NCBI GenBank assembly: GCA_965661115.1
Contig: CBFICO010000046.1
Span: 1-18,252, forward strand
DNA: 18,252 bases
Reading direction: 5' to 3'
From: UBA6770 sp965661115
GTDB lineage: Bacteria; Bacteroidota; Bacteroidia; Flavobacteriales_G; Salibacteraceae
Position numbers and translations under genes: made by a program
In this document: one piece after another, positions 7,824 to 15,710 of the stretch
Position numbering within the stretch: position 1 is the first letter of the stretch
How the letters are laid out: each line of letters opens with the position of its first letter
The notes under the pieces: model-generated
Seen by the model: only the letters and a program-made list of their open reading frames with translations
What the model was told of the DNA's origin: nothing
Database searches by the model: none

Positions 7824-9070
7824 TTAGTGCACAACCAAAGGCTCTGGTTGTTGCACGTGTTCTAGCAGTAAAGATAGTTTTTCTATGGTAACGTGTTCCA
7901 TAATTACTACTTTGTACCAAGCTGGCGTCCGGTGATTATCTGGCACAAGATCGAATAGCTTAGCGGTGTCTGCGTCCACAAATTCGGCTTTTATGGTGAT
8001 GATATTTGAGTTCGGGTTGCGATAAAAACTTATACCTAAACCTAATAGTTGATTGCACATCCAGCGCGTTCTTTTCTGAAGGATATAAACCTTCTCCTAC
8101 CAACCAAAAGGGCCATTTTTTGTAAGAATCATCCAAGTGGCTATTGCATTTGCACCAGAACGGCTTCCTATTAGCGTAAAATCTTCACCCTCTAAATAGC
8201 TAGCTTCTTTGGTATTGGCGTGCTGTATTAATCCTTTTCGTATTAAAAATATACCAGTACCGTATGGTGCTTGCGCCATTTTATGGGCATCTAGGGTAAA
8301 CGAACTGATGCTGGGGTTTCTGAAGTTTAAAATAGAGTCTTGAGCGGTAAAAGGGTAGAAGAAACCGCCGTATGCTCCGTCAACGTGTAACTTATATTGA
8401 CAATTATGTTCCTCCAGTAAAATGATATAATTCTCAATATATCTACCGAACCAAACATGGTGGTCATTATATTGGCAATTACAACAAAGTACTTTTTGCC
8501 ATCTTCTTTAGCTCTAATTATGCTTTCTTCAATGGCAGCTTCTTTTAATTCTCTGGTTTCTTCATCTACTTGAACTTTGTATAAACCTATTGAAAGAAGG
8601 TTGGAGGCTTTATCCATAGAGTAGTGGCTGTCGGAGCTACATATGATGCATATCTCGTCATTTTGTGCATTAAATTCATTTTTAAAGTAATTGCGATAAA
8701 CCCAAATTGCTTGAATATTAGCTTCTGTTCCACCAGAGGCCACATAACCGTCGGTTGAATTAGGTTCGTTGCCTAAAATATCCACAGCACATATTTCAAT
8801 TAGTTCTTTTCCTATGTTTTGAGTGCCTTCAAAAAACGGTTCAGATTTACCCAATGTATGGCATCCAATATGATTTGGATTTTGAATTAACGTTGAAATA
8901 AAAGGAGCCTCTTTTACAAAGGAAGCATCTTGGTTAAAAACCATTTCGTCGAGGTAGGATGCGGGAATTCCAAGTATTATTTGCTCGGTGTAGTTTATGT
9001 TTTGTTTAAGTGCTCCAAAAACAATTGAGTTGATTTCTTCTTGTGTTTTTTTCTTCCAAATTTTAGGCAT
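7824..9070 (-). pseudogene. Broken PLP-dependent group II decarboxylase (one frameshift, one in-frame stop)
   Basis: Read end to end, the region encodes about 415 residues of a pyridoxal-dependent decarboxylase. Segment one (9070 to about 8441) carries SGGTEAN, which contacts the PLP phosphate, and SSDSHYSMDKAS with the cofactor-stacking His. At about 8439-8441 the frame shifts: GSVD continues as IENYIILLEEHN, most simply through one lost base. The new frame carries HVDGAYGGF (PLP Asp) and DAHKMAQAPYG, with the Schiff-base Lys at 8280-8282. It stops at an in-frame TAG (8097-8099, after GPFGW), then resumes in the same frame as EKVYILQKRTRW through to 7824. All cofactor motifs survive, so the damage is recent or is sequence error. 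The amino-acid substrate cannot be told; Glu, Asp, His or aromatic residues are all possible in this group. Upstream of the SUMF1-fold gene. Confidence 0.85.
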
Positions 9071-9206
9071 AAATGCGCTTTTTTGGTAGCCTTTTTGTAA
9101 ATTGTTTGTATTGTTAAACCTACTAAAAATGCTGTTTGTCAGTGAGTTATGAAATATGATTTAAATTGGTTTTAAAGCTGTTTTAGGTTGGTTTTGAAAC
9201 TAATCC

Positions 9207-9806
9207 TTATTGTTTTTTAGAGCTGTATTTGTCGTTTAGTCCAATGCCCTGCATTATATTTTCATGGTGTTTTTCAATTCTATTAATTCGAGTTTTAGAT
9301 TGCTTTGCTTGATTAAAATGAATAAGGTATCCACGTTGTCTTCCTGGAGTTAAACTATAAAAGGCATTTTCAAATGCAGGATCTTCTTCGAATTTGTTTT
9401 GCAATTCAACTGGGATTTCTAAAGGTTCTTTTTTGAATTCAACCGTTAAACCAGCTTTTTCAACTTCTATGGCTTCAAAAATGTATGATTTAATATCCGT
9501 TGCTATCTCCTCAATTTGAGTGACATCAATAAACTTGAATAATCTGGCAGCTTGTGAATTTGGCCCTGGTTTTTCGAGTAATTTCTTCTGATCTTGCAAT
9601 AAACTACCTTTAAAGAAGCTAACACAACAGTAGTGTTTTAGGGCACTGAGCATTAACACGTTTTTACCATTGTAGGTATAACAAGGCGAACCCCATTTGC
9701 ATTCTTCGGTTAGTCCGCATTGATTTATTAGCAACCTTAGTAAATTAAGTTCCAGCTGCCATCTATGCACTTTGCAGTCTGGCGAAGCACCAAGTTCGCA
9801 ACGCAT
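9207..9806 (-). CDS. YdeI/OmdA-type protein with N-terminal DUF1801-like domain
   Basis: An intact 199-residue cytoplasmic protein with no signal peptide. Residues about 15-115 are DUF1801-like: W-Q-x-E-L, LTEECKWGSPCYTY, GKNV, and FFKGSLL. Residues about 130-192 match the YdeI / OmpD-associated (OmdA, PF13376) domain with LTPGRQRGY, AKQSKTRINRIEKH and the closing GIGLND. Family names refer to bacteriocin protection in E. coli; the biochemical role is unsettled. ATG 9806 is the only in-frame ATG after an upstream stop at 9819-9821; it gives a slightly unusual Cys-rich beginning (MRCELGASPDC), so the true start might differ. The Kunitz lipoprotein stop is 38 bp upstream on the same strand and no promoter box is visible between them, so co-transcription is plausible. 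Confidence 0.82.
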   Translation of the reverse strand: MRCELGASPDCKVHRWQLELNLLRLLINQCGLTEECKWGSPCYTYNGKNVLMLSALKHYCCVSFFKGSLLQDQKKLLEKPGPNSQAARLFKFIDVTQIEEIATDIKSYIFEAIEVEKAGLTVEFKKEPLEIPVELQNKFEEDPAFENAFYSLTPGRQRGYLIHFNQAKQSKTRINRIEKHHENIMQGIGLNDKYSSKKQ

Positions 9807-9817
9807 GCAGCCATTTA

Positions 9818-9837
9818 TTTAGTAGTTTTCTACTAAA
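9818..9837. repeat. Perfect 8-bp inverted repeat with a 4-base loop between the Kunitz and YdeI genes
   Basis: TTTAGTAG and CTACTAAA flank TTTT. The element fills most of the 38-bp gap between the Kunitz lipoprotein stop and the YdeI start. It is AT-rich and has no T-tract 3' of it on either strand, so it is a weak candidate for a terminator. An operator or an mRNA hairpin near the YdeI start is equally possible. Confidence 0.45.
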
Positions 9838-9844
9838 GTATTCA

Positions 9845-10084
9845 TTACTCGCACGTTTTGCATTCTTCAAGTGTTTCAAATGGGACGGTTCCTTGACAAC
9901 CTCCCCAAATAAACTCTTTACATTTTCCAAATTTACTGTCGTAATAATATCTTGGCATATATGCTTCGCAATTGCCTGGGTCTGGATTTACTAAACAACG
10001 ATCATCAGAACTTAATTTCTTACAACCTATAAATGTTACAAGAAGGAGTAGGAGAGTACAAGGGATGAACAGGTTCTTTAGCAT
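9845..10084 (-). CDS. Small lipoprotein with a Kunitz/BPTI-type domain
   Basis: A 79-residue protein with a hydrophobic leader and lipobox ending at Cys21 (VTFIGCKK), so it is predicted to be lipidated and exported. After a short linker come six Cys: 30, 39, 55, 63, 75 and 78. Gaps of 8, 15 and 7 between the first four equal the Kunitz pattern exactly; the last two gaps are 11 and 2 rather than the usual 12 and 3. Other Kunitz hallmarks are PRYYYD (residues 44-49, compare IRYFYN in BPTI), Phe58 three residues after the third Cys, and the W-G-G-C motif at 60-63. Expected pairing is 30-78, 39-63 and 55-75. The residue matching BPTI P1 Lys15 is Glu40, so trypsin inhibition is not expected. The role is unknown: inhibition of another protease, or a structural fold. 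It has its own promoter. Confidence 0.85.
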   Translation of the reverse strand: MLKNLFIPCTLLLLLVTFIGCKKLSSDDRCLVNPDPGNCEAYMPRYYYDSKFGKCKEFIWGGCQGTVPFETLEECKTCE

Positions 10085-10106
10085 AGAATTTAACAGGAAT
10101 AAAACT

Positions 10107-10137
10107 CAAAGCTATTTTAAACCTTACCAAGTTGCAA
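10107..10137 (-). promoter_or_regulatory. Bacteroidota-type promoter of the Kunitz lipoprotein gene
   Basis: On the minus strand a TTG (10137-10135) is followed by exactly 20 bases and then TAGCTTTG (10114-10107), matching the TTG-N19/23-TAnnTTTG promoter of Bacteroidota. Transcription would start near 10100, leaving a leader of roughly 15 bases before ATG 10084. This separates the gene from the GH81 gene upstream, which ends at 10151. Confidence 0.6.
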
Positions 10138-10150
10138 TGCCTCCCTTGAA

Positions 10151-13100
10151 TTAGAAGTTGGATTTTTGAACATTAAACGTCTGTGTCTCGAACATTCCTG
10201 TAACTTTTAATATGTACATTCCTTCAGCTAAATCAGCAGTATTTAACGCAGTAAAACCATTCCTAACTTCTTGTTCAATCAACAAGCTTCCACTTAGTGA
10301 GTACAATTGAATCGTTGCATGCTTATCCTTAAGGTTAATCTTTAATTTATGATTAAACGGATTTGGATAAGGTAACACCTTAAACTCATTTAGCTGCTCC
10401 GATACAAAAGTGGTGTCAATGGGTTCCTCAATCTCTGGTAAATCGCTAATTTTCGAATAAGTAAATCTCCACCAGCCTTTTCCGTTAACACCTCCACCAT
10501 TCGGAAAACTGCAATCTACGTACATAGTGTCGTTGCTTATAATTACATCGTAAATAATGGTGTTTTGTACAGGTTTACCATCTTCACCATTGTTGTGAAC
10601 TTTAGGTAAGCCAATATGTGCGCCTAATCCACGTAAGGTTAATTCGGTACCATTGAAACTGTACGAAAACCGTCCACCAATGTGCGGAGCTTTTGGCGCA
10701 CCACATCCTTCTGCTGTTCCCTGCCAAGGTTCTAACCAGGTAGAGGCGTCCATTCTATGTAAAAATGCCCCATCTCGCAAAAATGTAATGGAATCATTAA
10801 AAAGACATGACCTAATTTGAACATCCGCAGTTGTGTTTGACCACCAGCCATTTGACCCTCTTTCTGGTCCTACTTTTAATGCCTTTGCCATTTTGGTTAA
10901 TTGCCAAGTACCGTAAACCAGTTCTTTACTTGGCCCTTTATCTACAACAATAGATTTCGTGTTAGAAAGTGCAATAACGCCTTTATTGTCTGTAGCTTTT
11001 GCGCTTATGGTATAGCTTCCAGCAGCAGGATTCACCCAAGAATACTCAAAAGGAAATTGATTTGCGCTTCCAATGGTTTTTCCGTTAGCAATAAAATCCA
11101 CTTTAGCAATAGAACCATCAATGTCTGTTGCCAAAGCAGATAACAAAACGTTTTCATTGTCCTTGAAAGTGCTATTATCAGTAGGTTTTAGCAATTCAAC
11201 TCGAGGTACTACGTTACTTTGAGTACTTGAAATTAAATACATTTCATCCGTATCGTAATAACTGCCATTATCTACGGTCAACTTTATTTTATAAACCCCT
11301 TCTTCTAAATTTGAAACACTAGTTGTTGCATTATTGGAAGTACCAAAATTCAGTGGTGACGGGCCATACAGTTGTGCCCATTTATAATTTAAAGAACCTC
11401 CAGCAGGATCTGAGCTTCCGCTACCATCTAATGTACTTGAGGTTGCTGGCAATTGCACTAACTTGTTTGAGCCAGCGTTAGCAACAGGCTGACTGTACGG
11501 TAAATTTGCTGTTCGTTTAAATTCTACCTTGCCCAAATTAAACTCGCCTTCTTCAAACAAAATTTTAAGTTGACTAATTCCGCCTTTAAGTCGAATATTA
11601 GGTACTGTAATGGTTTTCCATTCATCCCAATCGCCCGTGTAGTTTATTTTAACTGCAGAGCTCACCGTGTCTTCGTCTAAAACAAAATAGAGTGGACCAC
11701 CACCGCTTGTGTTTCCGCTTGCCAGTCTAATGTCAGCTGTGTATAACCCAGGCTGGGCGACATTAACAGAATAACTGGTAAATTCTCCTGGAGATATCCA
11801 ACCAATGGTATTACCCTCGCTAGGGTCTTTTAATGCATCAACATATTCGTTTTGTCGAATATTTCCTTCATTATTAAGTGATGCATCGAAATAAGTGATG
11901 TTTTGTCCATTGCCACCTTCATAAAAATCATATTCAGTAGGATCCACAATACCCGGTATAGCAATTGGATTTCCACTGTAGGGTTTTGTTTCTCCTACAA
12001 GCACCTCAACAATGTTTGATAAGTTAAACAAGTTGCCATCGTACACCTTTGCGTAAAACTGGTGCTTCTTGGTGCTAAGATTATTCACTTTAAGCTCAAA
12101 TGGAGCTTGAGTGTCGGTTCCAATAAGTTGATCAGCCTGATAGAACTCTACTTTAGTTGGATTTCCAGTGTTGACATTTAGACGCAACTGCGCGTTCCCT
12201 CCAGGGTAGGCAAATGCAAAATCGCTTGTAAGAACTGATTTTATAACAATGTCTCTGCTGGTTTTGGTGGTGAACGGAGGAACTGTAAGTCGGTAACCAT
12301 CGGTAAAATTAACCGTTAGGGTAGAGCTGCTGTAATTATGTGCGACATACGTTTTTTCATTTCCATTAATAAATACTGCCGACATTTCGTGATCTGATCC
12401 AATTTTTGCAACTCTTCCAAGACTATTCATAGCATGCAGCCAGTGGTATGTTTGAGCATCTGATATACCAAACTTTAATTCTCTATTTGGATAGCTGTCG
12501 TAAAGTTGAATGGCTTTAGCTGGATTGGTGAGGGACAGGTATTTCCAATATACATCGTGCCATAGGTTTGGGTTTTTCTGATTACTTAGAATACCAGTGT
12601 TTTGCTCCATTTCTTTCCAAAGTTTATCTGCATAAACGGTGTCTTGCCCAAGGTATAAAGAGCCTCCGTGAATAGGATACATTTCAATGCCGTATGAAGC
12701 GGCAATGTCACTGGTCCAAAATGTACCATTGTCATAACTGTTACCCCATACTCTTGATACCAAACTGTATGGATGATTTGCTTTGAAAACCCGCTTTCGC
12801 ATATCAAACCAGTATTCTTCAACTGCATATTGCTCGGTAGCGTAGAGGTAAATTCCTAAATCTCTTATGGTGTCGTTACCAGTAATGCTACCCCAATGAA
12901 TTAAAGAAGAATTAAACTGCATACTTTCTGATGTTGACTCTTGGTCATTTCCTTGAGGAAAAGAGGCAAACCCATTGGCCCAACAATGCCCGGCAAAAGG
13001 GCTAAAGTTTCTAAGAAATGGATAGTTAGGATCGAATCTCTTATGATTAGCGGCATCGAGTATGAGCAGATTTACCATTTTTCCCCATTTGGCGGCCCAA

Positions 13101-14494
13101 CCCGGTTCATACTGCTCCATAAACGAAGCAGCATGTATAAAATAGCCCCAATGAAAATGGTGGTCATTTATGTTGTTGTCTTGTCCATGCCCCGCAGGGT
13201 AACCTATTAGAGTGGACCATGTATTGTTTCGATAAAATAGAAATGCAACTTCGCCTGCTTCGGCTTTTAACCAATCTTCGAGTCTTTCTTTTATCGTTTT
13301 TACAATTGATTTAACCGCTTTAGTATCGCCAGATAAGTCCGCAATTCGAGCGGTCTGAATCAACCTGTTCATCATTTGACCTTCGTTGTATGAGTCAGTC
13401 CATGGGTTAAGCTTGTCGTTGCTAAGAACTTGTATTTTTTTGCTAAGCTCACCTGGTTTAAAGCCATTGCTGTATTGGTTTAGATAAGGCAAGGTTGGTA
13501 GTATTCCATAAAAATCGTATTCAGTGCTAAACTCATTTCCAGCTAAAGATTTTAGTTCGCCTCTAATGGATGAATAACTCGATTGATTGGGCACGGCAGA
13601 ACCCGCAGCGAGTTTAGACCACTGGTGAGGTAATAGTCCTTGAAGCATTAAGGTATCTGTTCCTTCTTTTACGCTGACCGAAGTAGTGAACGTTGTTTTA
13701 AGTTTTGAAGTTGATTCGTTATAGTTCCACGTAACTTCTGTATTGGTTGGAAAAACGTATGCGTATTTCTTATACTGAGTTGCTGTTGTGGTGATATTTC
13801 CTGAGTTAAGTGGAATAAAGGCCATAGACCAATAATTTTTTCCATTTAAAGTAGAGCTATAAACATTACCAGATTTAGTCCAAACACTTCCGGTGGGAGC
13901 GTACACCGAAAAATCAGCTCCATTTCTTGCGTTTTCAATTATCAGCATTTCATTTAATACGGTAACAGTTCCTTCATTTACCTCTATCTGAGCAACATCA
14001 GTTGATTTTTTTTCAAAGTATAAGAAAGGCATGCCAATCCCCGAAGTGGCTCTAAATTGGTGATTGTTGTTCGCCCATTCCATTTGTACAGTCCAGTCTG
14101 AAAAATCGGAGACCTTGCAATCTGTAGAGTTTAGCCCAGTTACACCTACAATTACCGGTAGTATATTATCAATTACACCCCATGGAATATAACTGACTAC
14201 CAGACCTTTTGGAGTTGTTTTTAAGGTGTATGGGTAGTTGAATAAATTGTCTGCATGACTGTTCTTTATCTGAGCTGACCACCAATCGTTAGTAGGTACT
14301 GGTTTAGTTGCAGCTATTCCAGTTGTAAATGGAGTGCCACTTGGAAAGGAGTTTCTACCTGCCTGATCAACACCGGGAAATTGAGTTGTATATCCACCAT
14401 TACCAACAGATACATATTGTGCAACTGTTGTGTTAAATGAAAATAATAAATAAAGGAAGAAGGTAAGAATAGGTAAAAACTTCGGGAAGTGCAT
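10151..14494 (-). CDS. Multidomain GH81 endo-beta-1,3-glucanase, T9SS type A-exported
   Basis: 1447 residues starting at ATG 14494 with a signal peptide ending near TTVAQ. Residues ~55-745 form a GH81 domain: PTNDWWSA, NDHHFHWGYF with Asp444, GHCWANGFASFPQG, and NDQESTSES with Glu519 and Glu523. These match the conserved Asp and Glu pair of GH81 (endo-1,3-beta-glucanases such as yeast Eng2), so the catalytic set is complete. Following are an Ig-like domain (~750-835), a CBM6-like module (~850-995, from YDFYEGG), a PKD/REJ-like domain (~1000-1090), a second Ig-like domain (~1090-1190), a C-terminal module rich in Trp and Gly (~1190-1350: GTWQLTKMA, GWWSNT, WLEPWQG, EGCGAPKAPH) of a kind attached to Bacteroidota glycosidases, and a type A T9SS sorting tail (~1365-1447, YPNPFNHKLKINL). 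Likely substrates are laminarin, callose or fungal wall glucan. No sugar transporter or SusC/D pair is adjacent. Confidence 0.93.
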   Translation of the reverse strand: MHFPKFLPILTFFLYLLFSFNTTVAQYVSVGNGGYTTQFPGVDQAGRNSFPSGTPFTTGIAATKPVPTNDWWSAQIKNSHADNLFNYPYTLKTTPKGLVVSYIPWGVIDNILPVIVGVTGLNSTDCKVSDFSDWTVQMEWANNNHQFRATSGIGMPFLYFEKKSTDVAQIEVNEGTVTVLNEMLIIENARNGADFSVYAPTGSVWTKSGNVYSSTLNGKNYWSMAFIPLNSGNITTTATQYKKYAYVFPTNTEVTWNYNESTSKLKTTFTTSVSVKEGTDTLMLQGLLPHQWSKLAAGSAVPNQSSYSSIRGELKSLAGNEFSTEYDFYGILPTLPYLNQYSNGFKPGELSKKIQVLSNDKLNPWTDSYNEGQMMNRLIQTARIADLSGDTKAVKSIVKTIKERLEDWLKAEAGEVAFLFYRNNTWSTLIGYPAGHGQDNNINDHHFHWGYFIHAASFMEQYEPGWAAKWGKMVNLLILDAANHKRFDPNYPFLRNFSPFAGHCWANGFASFPQGNDQESTSESMQFNSSLIHWGSITGNDTIRDLGIYLYATEQYAVEEYWFDMRKRVFKANHPYSLVSRVWGNSYDNGTFWTSDIAASYGIEMYPIHGGSLYLGQDTVYADKLWKEMEQNTGILSNQKNPNLWHDVYWKYLSLTNPAKAIQLYDSYPNRELKFGISDAQTYHWLHAMNSLGRVAKIGSDHEMSAVFINGNEKTYVAHNYSSSTLTVNFTDGYRLTVPPFTTKTSRDIVIKSVLTSDFAFAYPGGNAQLRLNVNTGNPTKVEFYQADQLIGTDTQAPFELKVNNLSTKKHQFYAKVYDGNLFNLSNIVEVLVGETKPYSGNPIAIPGIVDPTEYDFYEGGNGQNITYFDASLNNEGNIRQNEYVDALKDPSEGNTIGWISPGEFTSYSVNVAQPGLYTADIRLASGNTSGGGPLYFVLDEDTVSSAVKINYTGDWDEWKTITVPNIRLKGGISQLKILFEEGEFNLGKVEFKRTANLPYSQPVANAGSNKLVQLPATSSTLDGSGSSDPAGGSLNYKWAQLYGPSPLNFGTSNNATTSVSNLEEGVYKIKLTVDNGSYYDTDEMYLISSTQSNVVPRVELLKPTDNSTFKDNENVLLSALATDIDGSIAKVDFIANGKTIGSANQFPFEYSWVNPAAGSYTISAKATDNKGVIALSNTKSIVVDKGPSKELVYGTWQLTKMAKALKVGPERGSNGWWSNTTADVQIRSCLFNDSITFLRDGAFLHRMDASTWLEPWQGTAEGCGAPKAPHIGGRFSYSFNGTELTLRGLGAHIGLPKVHNNGEDGKPVQNTIIYDVIISNDTMYVDCSFPNGGGVNGKGWWRFTYSKISDLPEIEEPIDTTFVSEQLNEFKVLPYPNPFNHKLKINLKDKHATIQLYSLSGSLLIEQEVRNGFTALNTADLAEGMYILKVTGMFETQTFNVQKSNF

Positions 14495-14611
14495 AGTATA
14501 TCTTTTTTAAAGATGTTTTAAGTTAATTCTATATCATAAAGCGGACCAAGTTATGGTAATTTTTACCAAAAGAGGTATATAATTTTTGATTCCAAGCCAA
14601 TCTCAGAATCT
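14495..14611. promoter_or_regulatory. Divergent intergenic region between GH81 and the bestrophin pseudogene
   Basis: 117 bp that must hold the GH81 promoter. I find no exact TAnnTTTG box for the minus strand. A perfect 6-bp inverted repeat (ATCTTT / AAAGAT, 14500-14514) lies just upstream of the GH81 start and puts a purine-rich AAAAAAGAT stretch before its ATG, which may serve ribosome binding. On the plus strand TAATTTTTG at 14580-14588 is a near-match with one extra base. Confidence 0.3.
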
Positions 14612-15688
14612 TTGCTTTCTTTGGTTCAAATTCTCACTAGGTACACTCAAAGACGATTCCCTTTAAAAAGCGTTATAAAATGGACTAGACGCGAGCTGAT
14701 TTTCTTCATTTTGTTTGCTTCTGGATTTACGGTTTTATACGAATTAGTCAGTGTGAAATGGTTGCAAGTTCCATTTACGCCTGTAGGCTTGATAGGCACA
14801 GCAGTAGCATTTATGATTGGTTTTCAGAATAATGCTGCCTATGATAGAATTTGGGAGGCTCGTAAAATCTGGAGTGGTATTGTAAATACGAGCAGAAGTT
14901 TGGTGATAAACGTAAGAGATAGTTTTTATCTACACAGACCGGAATCTATCAGAAAGGAATCAGATGCAGTTAAAACCATTACTCATCGGCACATTGCCTG
15001 GCTTACGGCTTTGCGTTATGCTATGCGGTCAAAAAAGATATAGGAGTCTTCTTACGAGGAAGTGCACAAGCAAAAATATTTCCCGTATCATATTCCAGAA
15101 TTTGAAACAGAATTAAAGGATGAGCTTAAACCGCATTTAACCGCAGAAGAGCTGTCTCATGTGATGAGTCAAGATAATAAGCCAAATGCCATAATTGCCC
15201 TGCAATCAAAACACTGAAGAGAACTGACAGATCAAAAAAAGATTTGGGATTTTTCTTATTTAAACCTCCAGCAAATTTTACAAGAACTTACTGCCCTTCA
15301 AGGTAAATCTGAACGTATAAAAAACTTCCCATATCCTAAGCAATATGGCAGTATCGGGTATCACTTTGTGCATTTGTTTATGTGGCTGTTGCCAATGGCA
15401 ATAATTCCAACATTTGCCTCAATGGGTTTAGATATTTCTGAAACAAATCCTATGATTGGTAAATGGTTTGTTTGGTTTAACATTCCGTTTACCGTTATTG
15501 TAATTTGGGTTTTTAATACCATGTTACGAATTGGTTTGGCCGGAGAAAACCCTTTTGAAGGCTCTCCAAACGATGTGCCTATCTCTAATGTATCACGAGG
15601 CATTACTCGCGATATTTTGCAAATAATAGAGGAGGACCCTAGTAAAATTCCACCTGCATTTAAGAATACTAGCGATGTTCAAATGTAA
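14612..15688 (+). pseudogene. Broken bestrophin-family channel gene (two in-frame stops, no ATG)
   Basis: One continuous frame encodes about 358 residues of a bestrophin-like (UPF0187) anion-channel protein, interrupted by TAG at 15041-15043 and TGA at 15215-15217. Before the first stop are two hydrophobic segments and the family signature GTAVAFMIGFQNNAAYDRIW followed by EARKIW, then HIAWLTALRY. Between the stops the charged cytoplasmic part is kept (SSYEEV, LTAEELSHVM). After them come RELTDQKK, the membrane segment LFMWLLPMAIIPTF, and the ENPFEGSPNDVPIS motif, with an end at TAA 15686-15688. By family pattern the TAG most likely replaces Trp (TGG) and the TGA replaces Leu (TTA), each a single base change. 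There is no ATG at the 5' end; TTG 14612 is the first usable codon, after an upstream stop at 14537-14539. I infer a recently inactivated gene unless these are sequencing errors. Confidence 0.85.
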
Positions 15689-15710
15689 AACTGAGTAACT
15701 AGTCCAATAA

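Noticed and set aside
9071..9206. 136-bp gap upstream of the broken decarboxylase, checked for a small gene or promoter
   Set aside because: No ORF of note, no exact TAnnTTTG box on the minus strand (TAGGTTTA is a one-base mismatch without a -33 TTG) and no clear hairpin.
12586..12828. 80-codon minus-strand ORF inside the GH81 gene
   Set aside because: It lies in an alternative frame within the conserved catalytic domain and has no family features.
15041..15217. Possible stop-codon recoding (TAG/TGA read through) in the bestrophin gene
   Set aside because: Intact genes in the window end in TAG, Trp is encoded by TGG, and the 842- and 1447-codon genes contain no in-frame TGA. The gene also lacks an ATG. 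Ordinary nonsense mutation explains the data better.
15361..15603. 80-codon minus-strand ORF antisense to the bestrophin 3' part
   Set aside because: The plus frame carries conserved bestrophin motifs (membrane segment and ENPFEGSPND); the antisense ORF has none.
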